A stretch of 17,932 nt of DNA from positions 1-17,932 of the forward strand of contig CAMLDJ010000092.1 in the NCBI GenBank assembly GCA_946478755.1, read 5' to 3'. Below the pieces are notes generated by a model. The model saw nothing but the letters and a program-made list of their open reading frames with translations. It did no database searches and had not been told where the DNA came from. Both the position numbers and the translations under genes were made by a program. The stretch is from an uncultured Pedobacter sp. (lineage in GTDB: Bacteria > Bacteroidota > Bacteroidia > Sphingobacteriales > Sphingobacteriaceae). Each line of letters starts with the position of its first letter. The stretch's first letter is position 1. Below are positions 7,482-15,238 of this stretch, in pieces.

Positions 7482-9776
7482 ATGATCAAACAATTTACCA
7501 CTGCTGCACTGCTTCTTGCCTCTTCTGGTTTGTTCGCACAAACAGTAGGAAAACTTGCAGATCCCGTCGAATGGATCAATCCATTAATGGGGACAGCCAG
7601 TAAGCCGGATCTCTCTAACGGTAATACCTATCCTACCATTGCATTGCCCTGGGGAATGAATTTCTGGACGCCGCAAACCGGTAAAATGGGTAATGGATGG
7701 GGCTATACTTATGACGCCGACAAGATCAGAGGATTCAAACAGACCCATCAGCCATCGCCATGGATGAATGACTATGGCCAGTTTGCGGTGATGCCTGTAA
7801 CCGGTAAAATGAAGTTTACACAGGATGACAGGGCCAGCTGGTTTTCGCATAAGGCCGAAGTGGTTAAGCCTTACTACTATAGTGTGTACCTTGCAGATGC
7901 TGACGTAACCACAGAAATTACACCCACGGAAAGGGCTGCACAGTTTCGTTTTACATTTCCAAAGTCTGATAGTTCATTTGTTGTTATTGATGCTTTTGAT
8001 AAAGGATCTTACATCAGGATCATTCCTTCAGCGCGTAAAATTGTAGGCTATAGTACTAGATTCAGCAGGGGGCCGCTTCCCGAAAACTTCAAAAATTACT
8101 TCGTGATCTATTTCGATAAACCCTTCAGTTCTGCGAATGGTTGGAAGGGTAATGAGCTCCTAAAGGGTGTACTTGAAGTAAAAGCGGATCACGCAGGGGC
8201 AATTGTTGGATTTAAAACCAGCAAAGGAGAACAGGTGCATATGAAGGTTGCCTCTTCTTTCATCAGTATTGAGCAGGCCGATATCAGTTTAAAAAGAGAA
8301 CTGGCAAACGACAGTTTCGAGGCAACGAAGCAACAAGGAAAGGCCGTTTGGAATAAAACCCTTAGCCGGATAGCTGTAGAAGGTGGTACGGTGGAACAGA
8401 CCCGCACATTTTATTCTTGTTTATACCGCACTTTATTCTTTCCGAATAAACTATATGAACTGGATGCTACGAATAAAATTGTTCACTGGAGTCCTTACAA
8501 TGGCAAAGTATTGCCTGGTTACCTGTTTGCTGGTACCGGTTTCTGGGATACGTTCAGGGCATTATATCCGTTCTTGAACCTGATGTACCCGGCTATAAAC
8601 AAAGAAATGCAGGAAGGGCTGATCAACGATTATAAAGAGGGTGGATGGTTACCTGAGTGGTCCAGTCCGGGTTATGCCGATATCATGATCGGGAACAACT
8701 CCGCTTCGGTAGTTGCTGACGCTTATATCAAAGGCCTTCGCGGTTACGACATCAATACTTTGTGGGAAGCACTGAAACATGGTGCAAATAACCAGGGACC
8801 CATGACAGCTGTCGGCCGTGCCGGTGTTCAGTATTACAATGAGCTGGGCTATGTTCCATATGATGTCAAAATTAATGAAAATGCAGCAAGAACCCTGGAA
8901 TATGCATACGACGATTTTACCATTTATCAGTTGGGGAAGGCCTTAAATAAACCCAAATCCGAAATTGATATTTATAAAAAACGAAGTATGAACTATAAGA
9001 ACCTGTTTGATCCTGCGAGCGGACTGATGCGTGGGAAAAACAAGGATGGTTCTTTCCAATCTCCTTTCAATCCGTTTAAGTGGGGCGATGCTTTTACAGA
9101 AGGCAACAGCTGGCATTATTCCTGGTCCGTATTTCAGGACGTAAATGGTCTTGCCAACCTAATGGGTGGTAAAGAACAATTTGTCAGGAAACTCGATTCT
9201 GTATTTACACTTCCACCCATTTTTGATGATAGCTATTACGGTGGTGTAATCCATGAGATCCGTGAAATGCAGATTGCAAATATGGGGCAGTATGCGCATG
9301 GAAACCAGCCGATACAACACATGATCTACCTGTATAATTATGCAGGAGCGCCATGGAAAACACAATACTGGGTACGCGAAACCATGAACAGAATGTATAA
9401 AGCTACTCCTGACGGATATTGCGGCGATGAAGACAATGGACAAACTTCTGCCTGGTATGTGTTCTCTGCCATGGGATTTTACCCAGTGACGCCGGCGGTA
9501 GACCAGTACGTTATTGGTGCGCCTTTATTTAAAAAAGTGACACTCAACCTGGAAAATGGCAAAACTGTAGTGATCAACGCAGCAAAAAACACTAGCGCAA
9601 ACAAATATGTTAAGGAACTTAAATACAATGGCCAGCTGCATACTAAAAACTGGATCAGCCATTCTGCTTTAATCAAAGGTGCCGTACTGAATTTTGAAAT
9701 GTCTGCCATACCGAATAAACAACGGGGAACAGGTATTTTAGATTTTCCTTATTCTTTGTCGACGGCGAAGGAATAA
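7482..9776 (+). CDS. GH92 exo-alpha-mannosidase, probably alpha-1,2-specific
   Basis: Glycoside hydrolase family 92, 764 residues, full length, a calcium-dependent inverting exo-mannosidase. I chose ATG 7482 because it gives a Sec signal, MIKQFTTAALLLASSGLFA, with cleavage before Gln20; the in-frame TTG at 7464 adds only six polar residues. The N-terminal beta-sandwich carries NTYPTIALPWGMNFW and GFKQTHQPSPWMNDYG. The helical catalytic domain has GTGFWDTFRALYP, GGWLPEWSSPGYADIMIGNN, FTEGNSWHYSW with Glu540, and DGYCGDEDNGQTSAWYVFSA with Asp649 and Asp651. By recalled numbering of the characterised Bacteroides enzyme BT3990 (Trp88, Glu533, His584, Glu585, Asp642, Asp644), Trp94, Glu540, His591, Glu592, Asp649 and Asp651 line up with an offset of 6-7. 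The Trp/His/Glu trio is associated with alpha-1,2 specificity. The start is 72 bp after the kinase stop, so co-transcription is likely. Confidence 0.97.
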   Translation: MIKQFTTAALLLASSGLFAQTVGKLADPVEWINPLMGTASKPDLSNGNTYPTIALPWGMNFWTPQTGKMGNGWGYTYDADKIRGFKQTHQPSPWMNDYGQFAVMPVTGKMKFTQDDRASWFSHKAEVVKPYYYSVYLADADVTTEITPTERAAQFRFTFPKSDSSFVVIDAFDKGSYIRIIPSARKIVGYSTRFSRGPLPENFKNYFVIYFDKPFSSANGWKGNELLKGVLEVKADHAGAIVGFKTSKGEQVHMKVASSFISIEQADISLKRELANDSFEATKQQGKAVWNKTLSRIAVEGGTVEQTRTFYSCLYRTLFFPNKLYELDATNKIVHWSPYNGKVLPGYLFAGTGFWDTFRALYPFLNLMYPAINKEMQEGLINDYKEGGWLPEWSSPGYADIMIGNNSASVVADAYIKGLRGYDINTLWEALKHGANNQGPMTAVGRAGVQYYNELGYVPYDVKINENAARTLEYAYDDFTIYQLGKALNKPKSEIDIYKKRSMNYKNLFDPASGLMRGKNKDGSFQSPFNPFKWGDAFTEGNSWHYSWSVFQDVNGLANLMGGKEQFVRKLDSVFTLPPIFDDSYYGGVIHEIREMQIANMGQYAHGNQPIQHMIYLYNYAGAPWKTQYWVRETMNRMYKATPDGYCGDEDNGQTSAWYVFSAMGFYPVTPAVDQYVIGAPLFKKVTLNLENGKTVVINAAKNTSANKYVKELKYNGQLHTKNWISHSALIKGAVLNFEMSAIPNKQRGTGILDFPYSLSTAKE

Positions 9777-9822
9777 ATATTTGCGTATTCGAAAAAAATA
9801 ACCATTACTTACCAAGTTTAAA

Positions 9823-11250
9823 ATGATACAGACACCAACCAAAGAAAACCCATCAAGTGTAAATTATACGACACCTCTGATCTCTTTAACCTTCCTGTTC
9901 TTTATGTGGGGATTTATTACCTGCATGAACGATATTCTAATCCCACATTTAAAGGGCTTGTTTGTCTTATCTTACCTGGAAGCAATGCTGGTCCAGTTTT
10001 GCTTTTTCGGTGCTTATTTTACCGGTTCACTGATCTATTTCCTGATCTCTTACTTCAAAGGTGATCCGATTAATAAGATTGGTTATAAAAATGGATTGCT
10101 GCTTGGTCTGATGATCTCTGCGGTTGGCTGTTTAATGTTCTATCCGGCAGCAACGCTATCTGTTTATGGATTATTCCTGGCTGCATTTTTTATACTGGGA
10201 CTGGGATTTACGCTGCTTCAGATTACAGCCAACCCCTATGTTTCCTTGCTTGGCACAGAAAGCACAGCATCTGGCAGGCTTAACCTGGTACAGGCTTTTA
10301 ATTCTTTCGGCACTACCATTGCACCCATCCTCGGAGGCTACCTGATTTTCCATTTTTTTTTTGCCGCGAACGGACAGCTTTCGGCCGGAGCAACAAAGAT
10401 GCCCTATTTAATATTTTCAGGAATTTTTGTGTTGCTGACCTTCTTTATTTATAAAGTAAAATTACCTGATTTTAAAACGAGCGAGACTTCCCTGGACGGC
10501 CTGGGTGCACTCCGGTTTCCGCAGCTTAAGAGGGGCATTTTTGCCATTTTCTTTTATGTAGGGGCTGAGGTTACCATTGGCAGCTTTATGATCAGTTTCC
10601 TGGAGCACGGCGATATTACCGGGCTGAAAGAAACAGTAGCCAAAAATTATCTGTCCTTATACTGGGGAGGAGCCATGATCGGTAGATTTCTAGGTGCTAT
10701 AGCGATGAATGAAGTGATCAGCAAAGGGAAAAAAATGGGGTATATGGTCCTGGTTTGCATCGGGCTGTTTATGTTGATCTTTGCTATCGTGGACCTAAGC
10801 TTCCAGCAGATGCAATGGTTCCTTTTGTTTATTGCAGTTAACCTGGCCGGTTTCAGCATAGGCAAATCTGCTCCTGCATTGATGCTGACCATATTTTCAA
10901 TCATCAGTATCATCCTGTTATTGATCACAGTGTCGACTGGCGGAGCATTGGCGATGTGGACCCTTCTGGGGATCGGCTTATTTAATTCGATCATGTGGTC
11001 TAATATTTTTACGCTTTCCATTTCAGGACTGGGCGAGTACAAGAGTCAGGGTTCTTCATTGCTGGTCATGGCCATACTGGGTGGCGCTGTCATTCCACCC
11101 TTACAGGGAAGTCTTGCCGATGCCATAGGCATTCAGCTTTCTTTCCTGCTGCCAGTGATATGCTATGTATACGTGGCTTACTTTGGTCTGTTCTGCTTAA
11201 GGAAATTTAAAGCTGTTGAATTGGAAAAACCCGCGAGATCAGGCCATTGA
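9823..11250 (+). CDS. FHS-family (FucP/GluP/NagP-like) MFS sugar permease
   Basis: Major facilitator of the fucose-galactose-glucose:proton symporter family, 475 residues, about 12 membrane spans, located in the inner membrane. Diagnostic segments are FFMWGFITCMNDILIPHLKG (26-45), GYKNGLLLGLMISAVGCLMF and LLQITANPYVSLLGTE. The residue before the ITANP motif is Gln where, by recall, E. coli FucP has Glu135, so a fucose-specific role is less likely than glucose, mannose or GlcNAc. Position directly after GH125, ROK kinase and GH92 genes, 46 bp after GH92, makes it the probable importer of the released mannose. Substrate is inference. The last codons and stop lie inside the first half of a terminator hairpin. 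Confidence 0.94.
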   Translation: MIQTPTKENPSSVNYTTPLISLTFLFFMWGFITCMNDILIPHLKGLFVLSYLEAMLVQFCFFGAYFTGSLIYFLISYFKGDPINKIGYKNGLLLGLMISAVGCLMFYPAATLSVYGLFLAAFFILGLGFTLLQITANPYVSLLGTESTASGRLNLVQAFNSFGTTIAPILGGYLIFHFFFAANGQLSAGATKMPYLIFSGIFVLLTFFIYKVKLPDFKTSETSLDGLGALRFPQLKRGIFAIFFYVGAEVTIGSFMISFLEHGDITGLKETVAKNYLSLYWGGAMIGRFLGAIAMNEVISKGKKMGYMVLVCIGLFMLIFAIVDLSFQQMQWFLLFIAVNLAGFSIGKSAPALMLTIFSIISIILLLITVSTGGALAMWTLLGIGLFNSIMWSNIFTLSISGLGEYKSQGSSLLVMAILGGAVIPPLQGSLADAIGIQLSFLLPVICYVYVAYFGLFCLRKFKAVELEKPARSGH

Positions 11251-11265
11251 TCCGCGGGTTTTTCC
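11223..11265. terminator. Bidirectional rho-independent terminator between convergent operons
   Basis: GGAAAAACCCGCG (11223-11235) pairs perfectly with CGCGGGTTTTTCC (11253-11265). After one bulged A the stem continues with GATC/GATC (11237-11240 with 11249-11252), leaving an 8-nt loop. The outer A/T runs supply a U-tract for transcripts arriving from either side, so the hairpin can stop both the plus-strand mannoside operon and the minus-strand symporter gene, whose stop codon is at 11288. The permease stop codon (11248-11250) is within the hairpin. Confidence 0.9.
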
Positions 11266-11287
11266 CTAAAATAGTCTAAAATGGTTT

Positions 11288-12916
11288 TTACCAAAAAACC
11301 GTATAAAGTGCAGTCAATATGCCCGTGATGAGCACTGCGCCAATGGCAAAACCGGTGCTGATCCTGAACATGGACGTATCAACTTCAATAGCATGCTGAT
11401 CGATTTCTTTTTGTGGTTTGCTAAGGCTGATAACAACCATAAGGATAACGATAACTACAAAATCAATGCCCATCCTATCCAGGAAAGGATAGTCAGGAAA
11501 AGCCCCGTTTGTCCACACAGGCAGGAATTTTAATACGGTAGAAAGTGGAATAGTGATCAAAGCGCCAGTCATTGCCGCAGTTGCAGTAGTCCTTTTCCAG
11601 TAAAATCCGAGTAAGAATATAGCCAGCACTCCGGGTGAAATAAAGCCGACATACTCCTGGATAAATTGGTAGGCCTGGTCAAGTGATTTTAATGAAGGTG
11701 TTACGATGGCTGCAAGGGTCATGGAGATGGCAACGGCCCATCGGCCAACCCGTACCATCTTTTTGTCTGAAGCTGCTCTGTTAAAGTACTTTTTATAAAT
11801 ATCAAGGGAGAATATAGTGGAAATGCTATTTGCTTTACCCGCAAGTGAAGCCACAATTGCGGCAGTAAGTGCTGCAAATGCTATACCTTTTAAACCGGGA
11901 GGCAATAAGTTCATCAGGGTGGGGTAGGCATGGTCCGGTTTAAGCACGCCTCCCTGCGACATCTCTGCCTGAAACAGACCTTTGCGGTGCAATACGTACA
12001 TGACAATTCCTGGCAGGACGGCGATGACCGGTACTAATAATTTTAAAAATGCAGCGAACAAAATTCCTTTACGCGCCGTATTTAAATCAGCCCCTAAAGC
12101 ACGCTGAACGATGTATTGGTTACAACCCCAGTAGGCCAGATTGTTGATCAGCATGCCTCCGATTAATACCGACAGGCCAGGCAATTCTTTATAGTATTTA
12201 TCAGACGAGTCAAATATCATGTGGAAATGATCGGGAGCTTCTTTTCGTAAGATGGAAAGTCCTTTAAAGATATCCTGTCCAAATCCGTACTCCTGGGAAA
12301 GTAAAGAAAGTGCAAGATAAGTAGTGATCAGCCCTCCCAAAATCAATATCAGAACCTGGATCACATCGGTATATCCGATTACTTTCATTCCACCCAGAGT
12401 CACGACCATAGAGAAGATACTTAAGCCAACAATACTCCATTCAAAGCTGATGGGGGATATGGACGAAATGGCCAGCGCACCCAGATAAATAATGGAAGTC
12501 AGGTTCACGAATACATAAACAAGCAGCCAGAACACTGCCATAATGGTACTCACTTTGTCATTATACCGCTTTGATAGAAACTGGGGCATGGTAAAAATCC
12601 TGTTTTTCAGATATACAGGAATAATAAAGATGGCAACAATGATCAATGTTGCCGCTGCCATCCATTCATAGGAGGCTATAGCCAGCCCAAGAGCGAATCC
12701 TGAACCAGACATCCCAATAAAGTGTTCTGCTGATATATTCGAAGCAATTAATGAGGCCCCGATGGCCCACCAGGTAAGTGACCCTTCAGCTAAGAAAAAA
12801 TCTTTAGAACTGAGTTCTTTGGATTTCTTTTTATGGTAGACATAATAGCCGTAAGAAGATACAGCAATGAAATAAACAAAAAAGACAATATAGTCTGCGG
12901 TTTGTAACTGGTTCAT
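11288..12916 (-). CDS. vSGLT-like sodium/sugar symporter (SSS family)
   Basis: Sodium:solute symporter, 542 residues, about 14 membrane spans, strongly resembling Vibrio vSGLT and animal SGLTs. Shared segments include NISAEHFIGMSGSGF (60-74), LAIASYEWMAAATL, FWLLVYVFVNLTSIIYLGAL, AYWGCNQYIVQRALG (261-275), FLKLLVPVIAVLPGI and FIQEYVGFISPG (418-429). Against recalled vSGLT sugar-site residues, Asn60, Glu84, Tyr262, Lys292 and Gln420 are retained, His65 replaces Gln69 (animal SGLT1 also has His here), and Ala87 replaces Ser91. It should import a monosaccharide with sodium across the inner membrane. As the last gene after the GH89 gene, with a 98-bp gap, its likely cargo is GlcNAc or a related hexose, but this is inference. 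The ATG at 12916 gives the usual short N-terminal tail before helix 1. Confidence 0.95.
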   Translation of the reverse strand: MNQLQTADYIVFFVYFIAVSSYGYYVYHKKKSKELSSKDFFLAEGSLTWWAIGASLIASNISAEHFIGMSGSGFALGLAIASYEWMAAATLIIVAIFIIPVYLKNRIFTMPQFLSKRYNDKVSTIMAVFWLLVYVFVNLTSIIYLGALAISSISPISFEWSIVGLSIFSMVVTLGGMKVIGYTDVIQVLILILGGLITTYLALSLLSQEYGFGQDIFKGLSILRKEAPDHFHMIFDSSDKYYKELPGLSVLIGGMLINNLAYWGCNQYIVQRALGADLNTARKGILFAAFLKLLVPVIAVLPGIVMYVLHRKGLFQAEMSQGGVLKPDHAYPTLMNLLPPGLKGIAFAALTAAIVASLAGKANSISTIFSLDIYKKYFNRAASDKKMVRVGRWAVAISMTLAAIVTPSLKSLDQAYQFIQEYVGFISPGVLAIFLLGFYWKRTTATAAMTGALITIPLSTVLKFLPVWTNGAFPDYPFLDRMGIDFVVIVILMVVISLSKPQKEIDQHAIEVDTSMFRISTGFAIGAVLITGILTALYTVFW

Positions 12917-13014
12917 TATTTGGATTTGGTTAGGTGGTCTGCAGAACTTAGGGCTAGTTATACATCTTAGTAATTTAGGTTAATTTAATTGTTTTGGGCC
13001 AGCAAAAACATGAG

Positions 13015-15228
13015 TTATCTTACATGAGCAAGATCAGCTGCCTTGCGGTATTTTTGGTGCATGTCAGTTGCAGCTGCTATCGGGTCTCCTGAGGCATTAA
13101 CCGGGTAATCCTTTCGTTCATTTACCCATTTCCACTCCCACAGACTGATTTCTGAATCAAAAAGGCTCATATCCAAAGCCCGGTTTTCCCTGAGGGATTG
13201 TTCAGCTTTAACAAAAAAGCGTTGCCACCTGGGTTTATAAAAGTCGCTGAGCAAACCGCTCCATTGCCTGCAGGCATATTCATGCAATGGATTTTTTGCG
13301 TCGCCCCACAAAGTGATCAGGTCTTTAGCATTCATTTCATACAGTGTTTTTTCCCTGGAATTGGTTCCCCATTCTCTTGCCTGACTCAACCATGGTCCTA
13401 ATAGAAAATCTTTTCTTGTTGCCAGCAATTGATCCAGGTCATCAATCAGCTGAATGAACTGTCTACTTTCACGTTGAAATGAAGAAAGATCCTTTTTTTG
13501 ATAGGCGGCTACCCACTTCCTTTGCAGGGTTAAGGCATAATTTGCCAATACCTGTCTGGTTACATCAACCAGGTCATATTGAAAGCCATCGCTTTTTTTA
13601 CACATCGGGATCGCCATGATGAGCTCATCCCAAGCTGGCAACAGATCTTTCGCTTCATAGTTTAAGGTTGTTTTTGTCCATCTGGTCATTGAATCCAATG
13701 TTGGCCGGGCCTGGATAATTGATTCGGCGCCATCACGGATATATTTGCCGGCCGGTACATGATATACTGTTTTTCTAAGTATGTCCCATGCTTTCAAGGC
13801 ATGCTGATCCTTTTTTCCATAGCGGTTGACCACAAATTTTGGGAGCCAGTCGGTTAAGTCGATCGCCTCATTGCGCCATGTATGGTCAGTCATCAGCTCA
13901 TACAATACGGGATTTTGTTCAATACCCTCCATCGTCAGCCCAATCCCCTTCATCTTACCGCTTTTTGGATCATGAAGCGCTTCGGCGGGTCCTTTTGCGA
14001 CGACATCCATTCTGCCAAACAAATTGGTATTGCCGCCGAAGTTATGCAGCATGTTCCAAATCCAGGGCTTGCCATAAAAGGCTTCTGTACGTTTCCATAT
14101 GGGTTCAATTTCTGTAGCAAGATCCAGCAAGATCATTTTGTCGTTTGGCACTGCTTTGAGCAGCGCTGCGGTCTGTGCTTCTTTCCAGAATTTTCTGTCA
14201 CTGTAAAAAAGCCAGCCCTGCATGACCCAGATCGCTTCCGGGTCAGCCTGTCTCATTCCATCGTAAACCCTGCTGCTCAGTCTCCCCAGAAATTCGGGAT
14301 CATCAGATGGCGGTTCATTCTCATTAAAAGTATCCGCTGAGTAAAGATGGTCTGTTCCCATCAGTTCAGTCTGTTTTTCCAGGAACCGCTTGCCAATGGT
14401 TGCAAACATCGGATCTTCCGCATCCAGGATATAGGTGTCTGTAAAGCCATTGGTCCAATTGGTGGCTTTGAGTTTTGCATGGGGGTATTTTTTCCTGAAT
14501 GATGCAGGTACATGACCGGTAAATGCTGGAAGCACCGGTTTCATGCCCAATGCACGCTGCCGGGTCAGGATTTGCTTCTGCAGTTCGAAATGGCTTTTCA
14601 TCCAGGAAACCGGTAGGGGACCTCCCCAGCCATCTATATTACCCATCCAGAACCAGCCGAAGTACGCCGGTCCGGTAAAGAAATCCTTCAGGTCTTCATC
14701 ACCAAAACCCATTTCTTTATACAAAAGATACCAGGTATATTCTTCTCCTGTTATCGCTAAAGGCATATTGATACCATGCAAGGCCATCCAGTCGATTTCC
14801 TTCTCCCAGCGCTCCCAGTCCCACCAGCTCATGCTGTAATTGAACGTACAATAGTTCAGATAATACCTGTATTCGTAAGGGGTGTCTTTTCTGATTTTCT
14901 TTTGCACCAGCGGAAGCTTTGCCGGGATATTCAGGTTGCTGCCATTCCAGGTGATCTGGCAATGGCAGTATTCAGTTAAGTAATGGTACAAGGCCGATGC
15001 AATGGCTACACCGCTACTTCCCCTCAGAATAATCTTAGTGCCCTTGCTTTCAATTTCGAATACATCTCTGCCGTTTTCCGGGGCAATACTTTCTGTGATG
15101 AATGAGGTATGGTGATGAGGTAGTGTCCGGGCTATTAATTCCCTTGAAGATTCAAGGTTCGCCTGGGCTTTCACCTTAAAGCCCGCTAAGGTAATGATGG
15201 CCACTACTAAATATAAGGCTGACTTCAT
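13015..15228 (-). CDS. GH89 alpha-N-acetylglucosaminidase (NAGLU family)
   Basis: Family 89 glycoside hydrolase of 737 residues, close in length to human NAGLU. The family removes terminal alpha-linked GlcNAc with retention, from heparan-type chains in animals and from GlcNAc-alpha-1,4-Gal mucin caps in clostridia. A Sec signal (MKSALYLVVAIITLAGFKVKAQA) is followed by the NAGLU N-terminal domain, then the TIM barrel beginning YRYYLNYCTFNYSMSWWDW (121-139). Further signatures are GEEYTWYLLYKEMG, GPAYFGWFWMGNIDGWGGPL and PVLPAFTGHVPASF. Glu303 in DTFNENEPP and Glu434 in LTMEGIEQNP are the expected acid/base and nucleophile; their spacing of 131 residues matches human Glu316/Glu446 (from memory). 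The C-terminal helical domain is present and intact. It should be periplasmic. The start is 10 bp after the stop of the HGSNAT-like gene, so they form one operon. Confidence 0.97.
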   Translation of the reverse strand: MKSALYLVVAIITLAGFKVKAQANLESSRELIARTLPHHHTSFITESIAPENGRDVFEIESKGTKIILRGSSGVAIASALYHYLTEYCHCQITWNGSNLNIPAKLPLVQKKIRKDTPYEYRYYLNYCTFNYSMSWWDWERWEKEIDWMALHGINMPLAITGEEYTWYLLYKEMGFGDEDLKDFFTGPAYFGWFWMGNIDGWGGPLPVSWMKSHFELQKQILTRQRALGMKPVLPAFTGHVPASFRKKYPHAKLKATNWTNGFTDTYILDAEDPMFATIGKRFLEKQTELMGTDHLYSADTFNENEPPSDDPEFLGRLSSRVYDGMRQADPEAIWVMQGWLFYSDRKFWKEAQTAALLKAVPNDKMILLDLATEIEPIWKRTEAFYGKPWIWNMLHNFGGNTNLFGRMDVVAKGPAEALHDPKSGKMKGIGLTMEGIEQNPVLYELMTDHTWRNEAIDLTDWLPKFVVNRYGKKDQHALKAWDILRKTVYHVPAGKYIRDGAESIIQARPTLDSMTRWTKTTLNYEAKDLLPAWDELIMAIPMCKKSDGFQYDLVDVTRQVLANYALTLQRKWVAAYQKKDLSSFQRESRQFIQLIDDLDQLLATRKDFLLGPWLSQAREWGTNSREKTLYEMNAKDLITLWGDAKNPLHEYACRQWSGLLSDFYKPRWQRFFVKAEQSLRENRALDMSLFDSEISLWEWKWVNERKDYPVNASGDPIAAATDMHQKYRKAADLAHVR

Positions 15229-15238
15229 GGTATATTAT

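Noticed and set aside
10353..10362. Run of ten T in the permease gene as a phase-variation tract
   Set aside because: The frame is intact, the run encodes Phe residues in a membrane span, and a single run gives no evidence of switching.
10647..11042. 131-codon minus-strand open frame opposite the MFS permease
   Set aside because: Antisense shadow of membrane-protein codons; no start context or family resemblance.
12917..13014. Promoter or operator between the GH89 and symporter genes
   Set aside because: The 98-bp gap is AT-rich but I saw no -7 consensus, palindrome or hairpin that I could support.
13882..14340. 152-codon plus-strand open frame opposite the GH89 gene
   Set aside because: It lies wholly antisense to a well-supported enzyme gene; the translation has no recognisable domain or signal.
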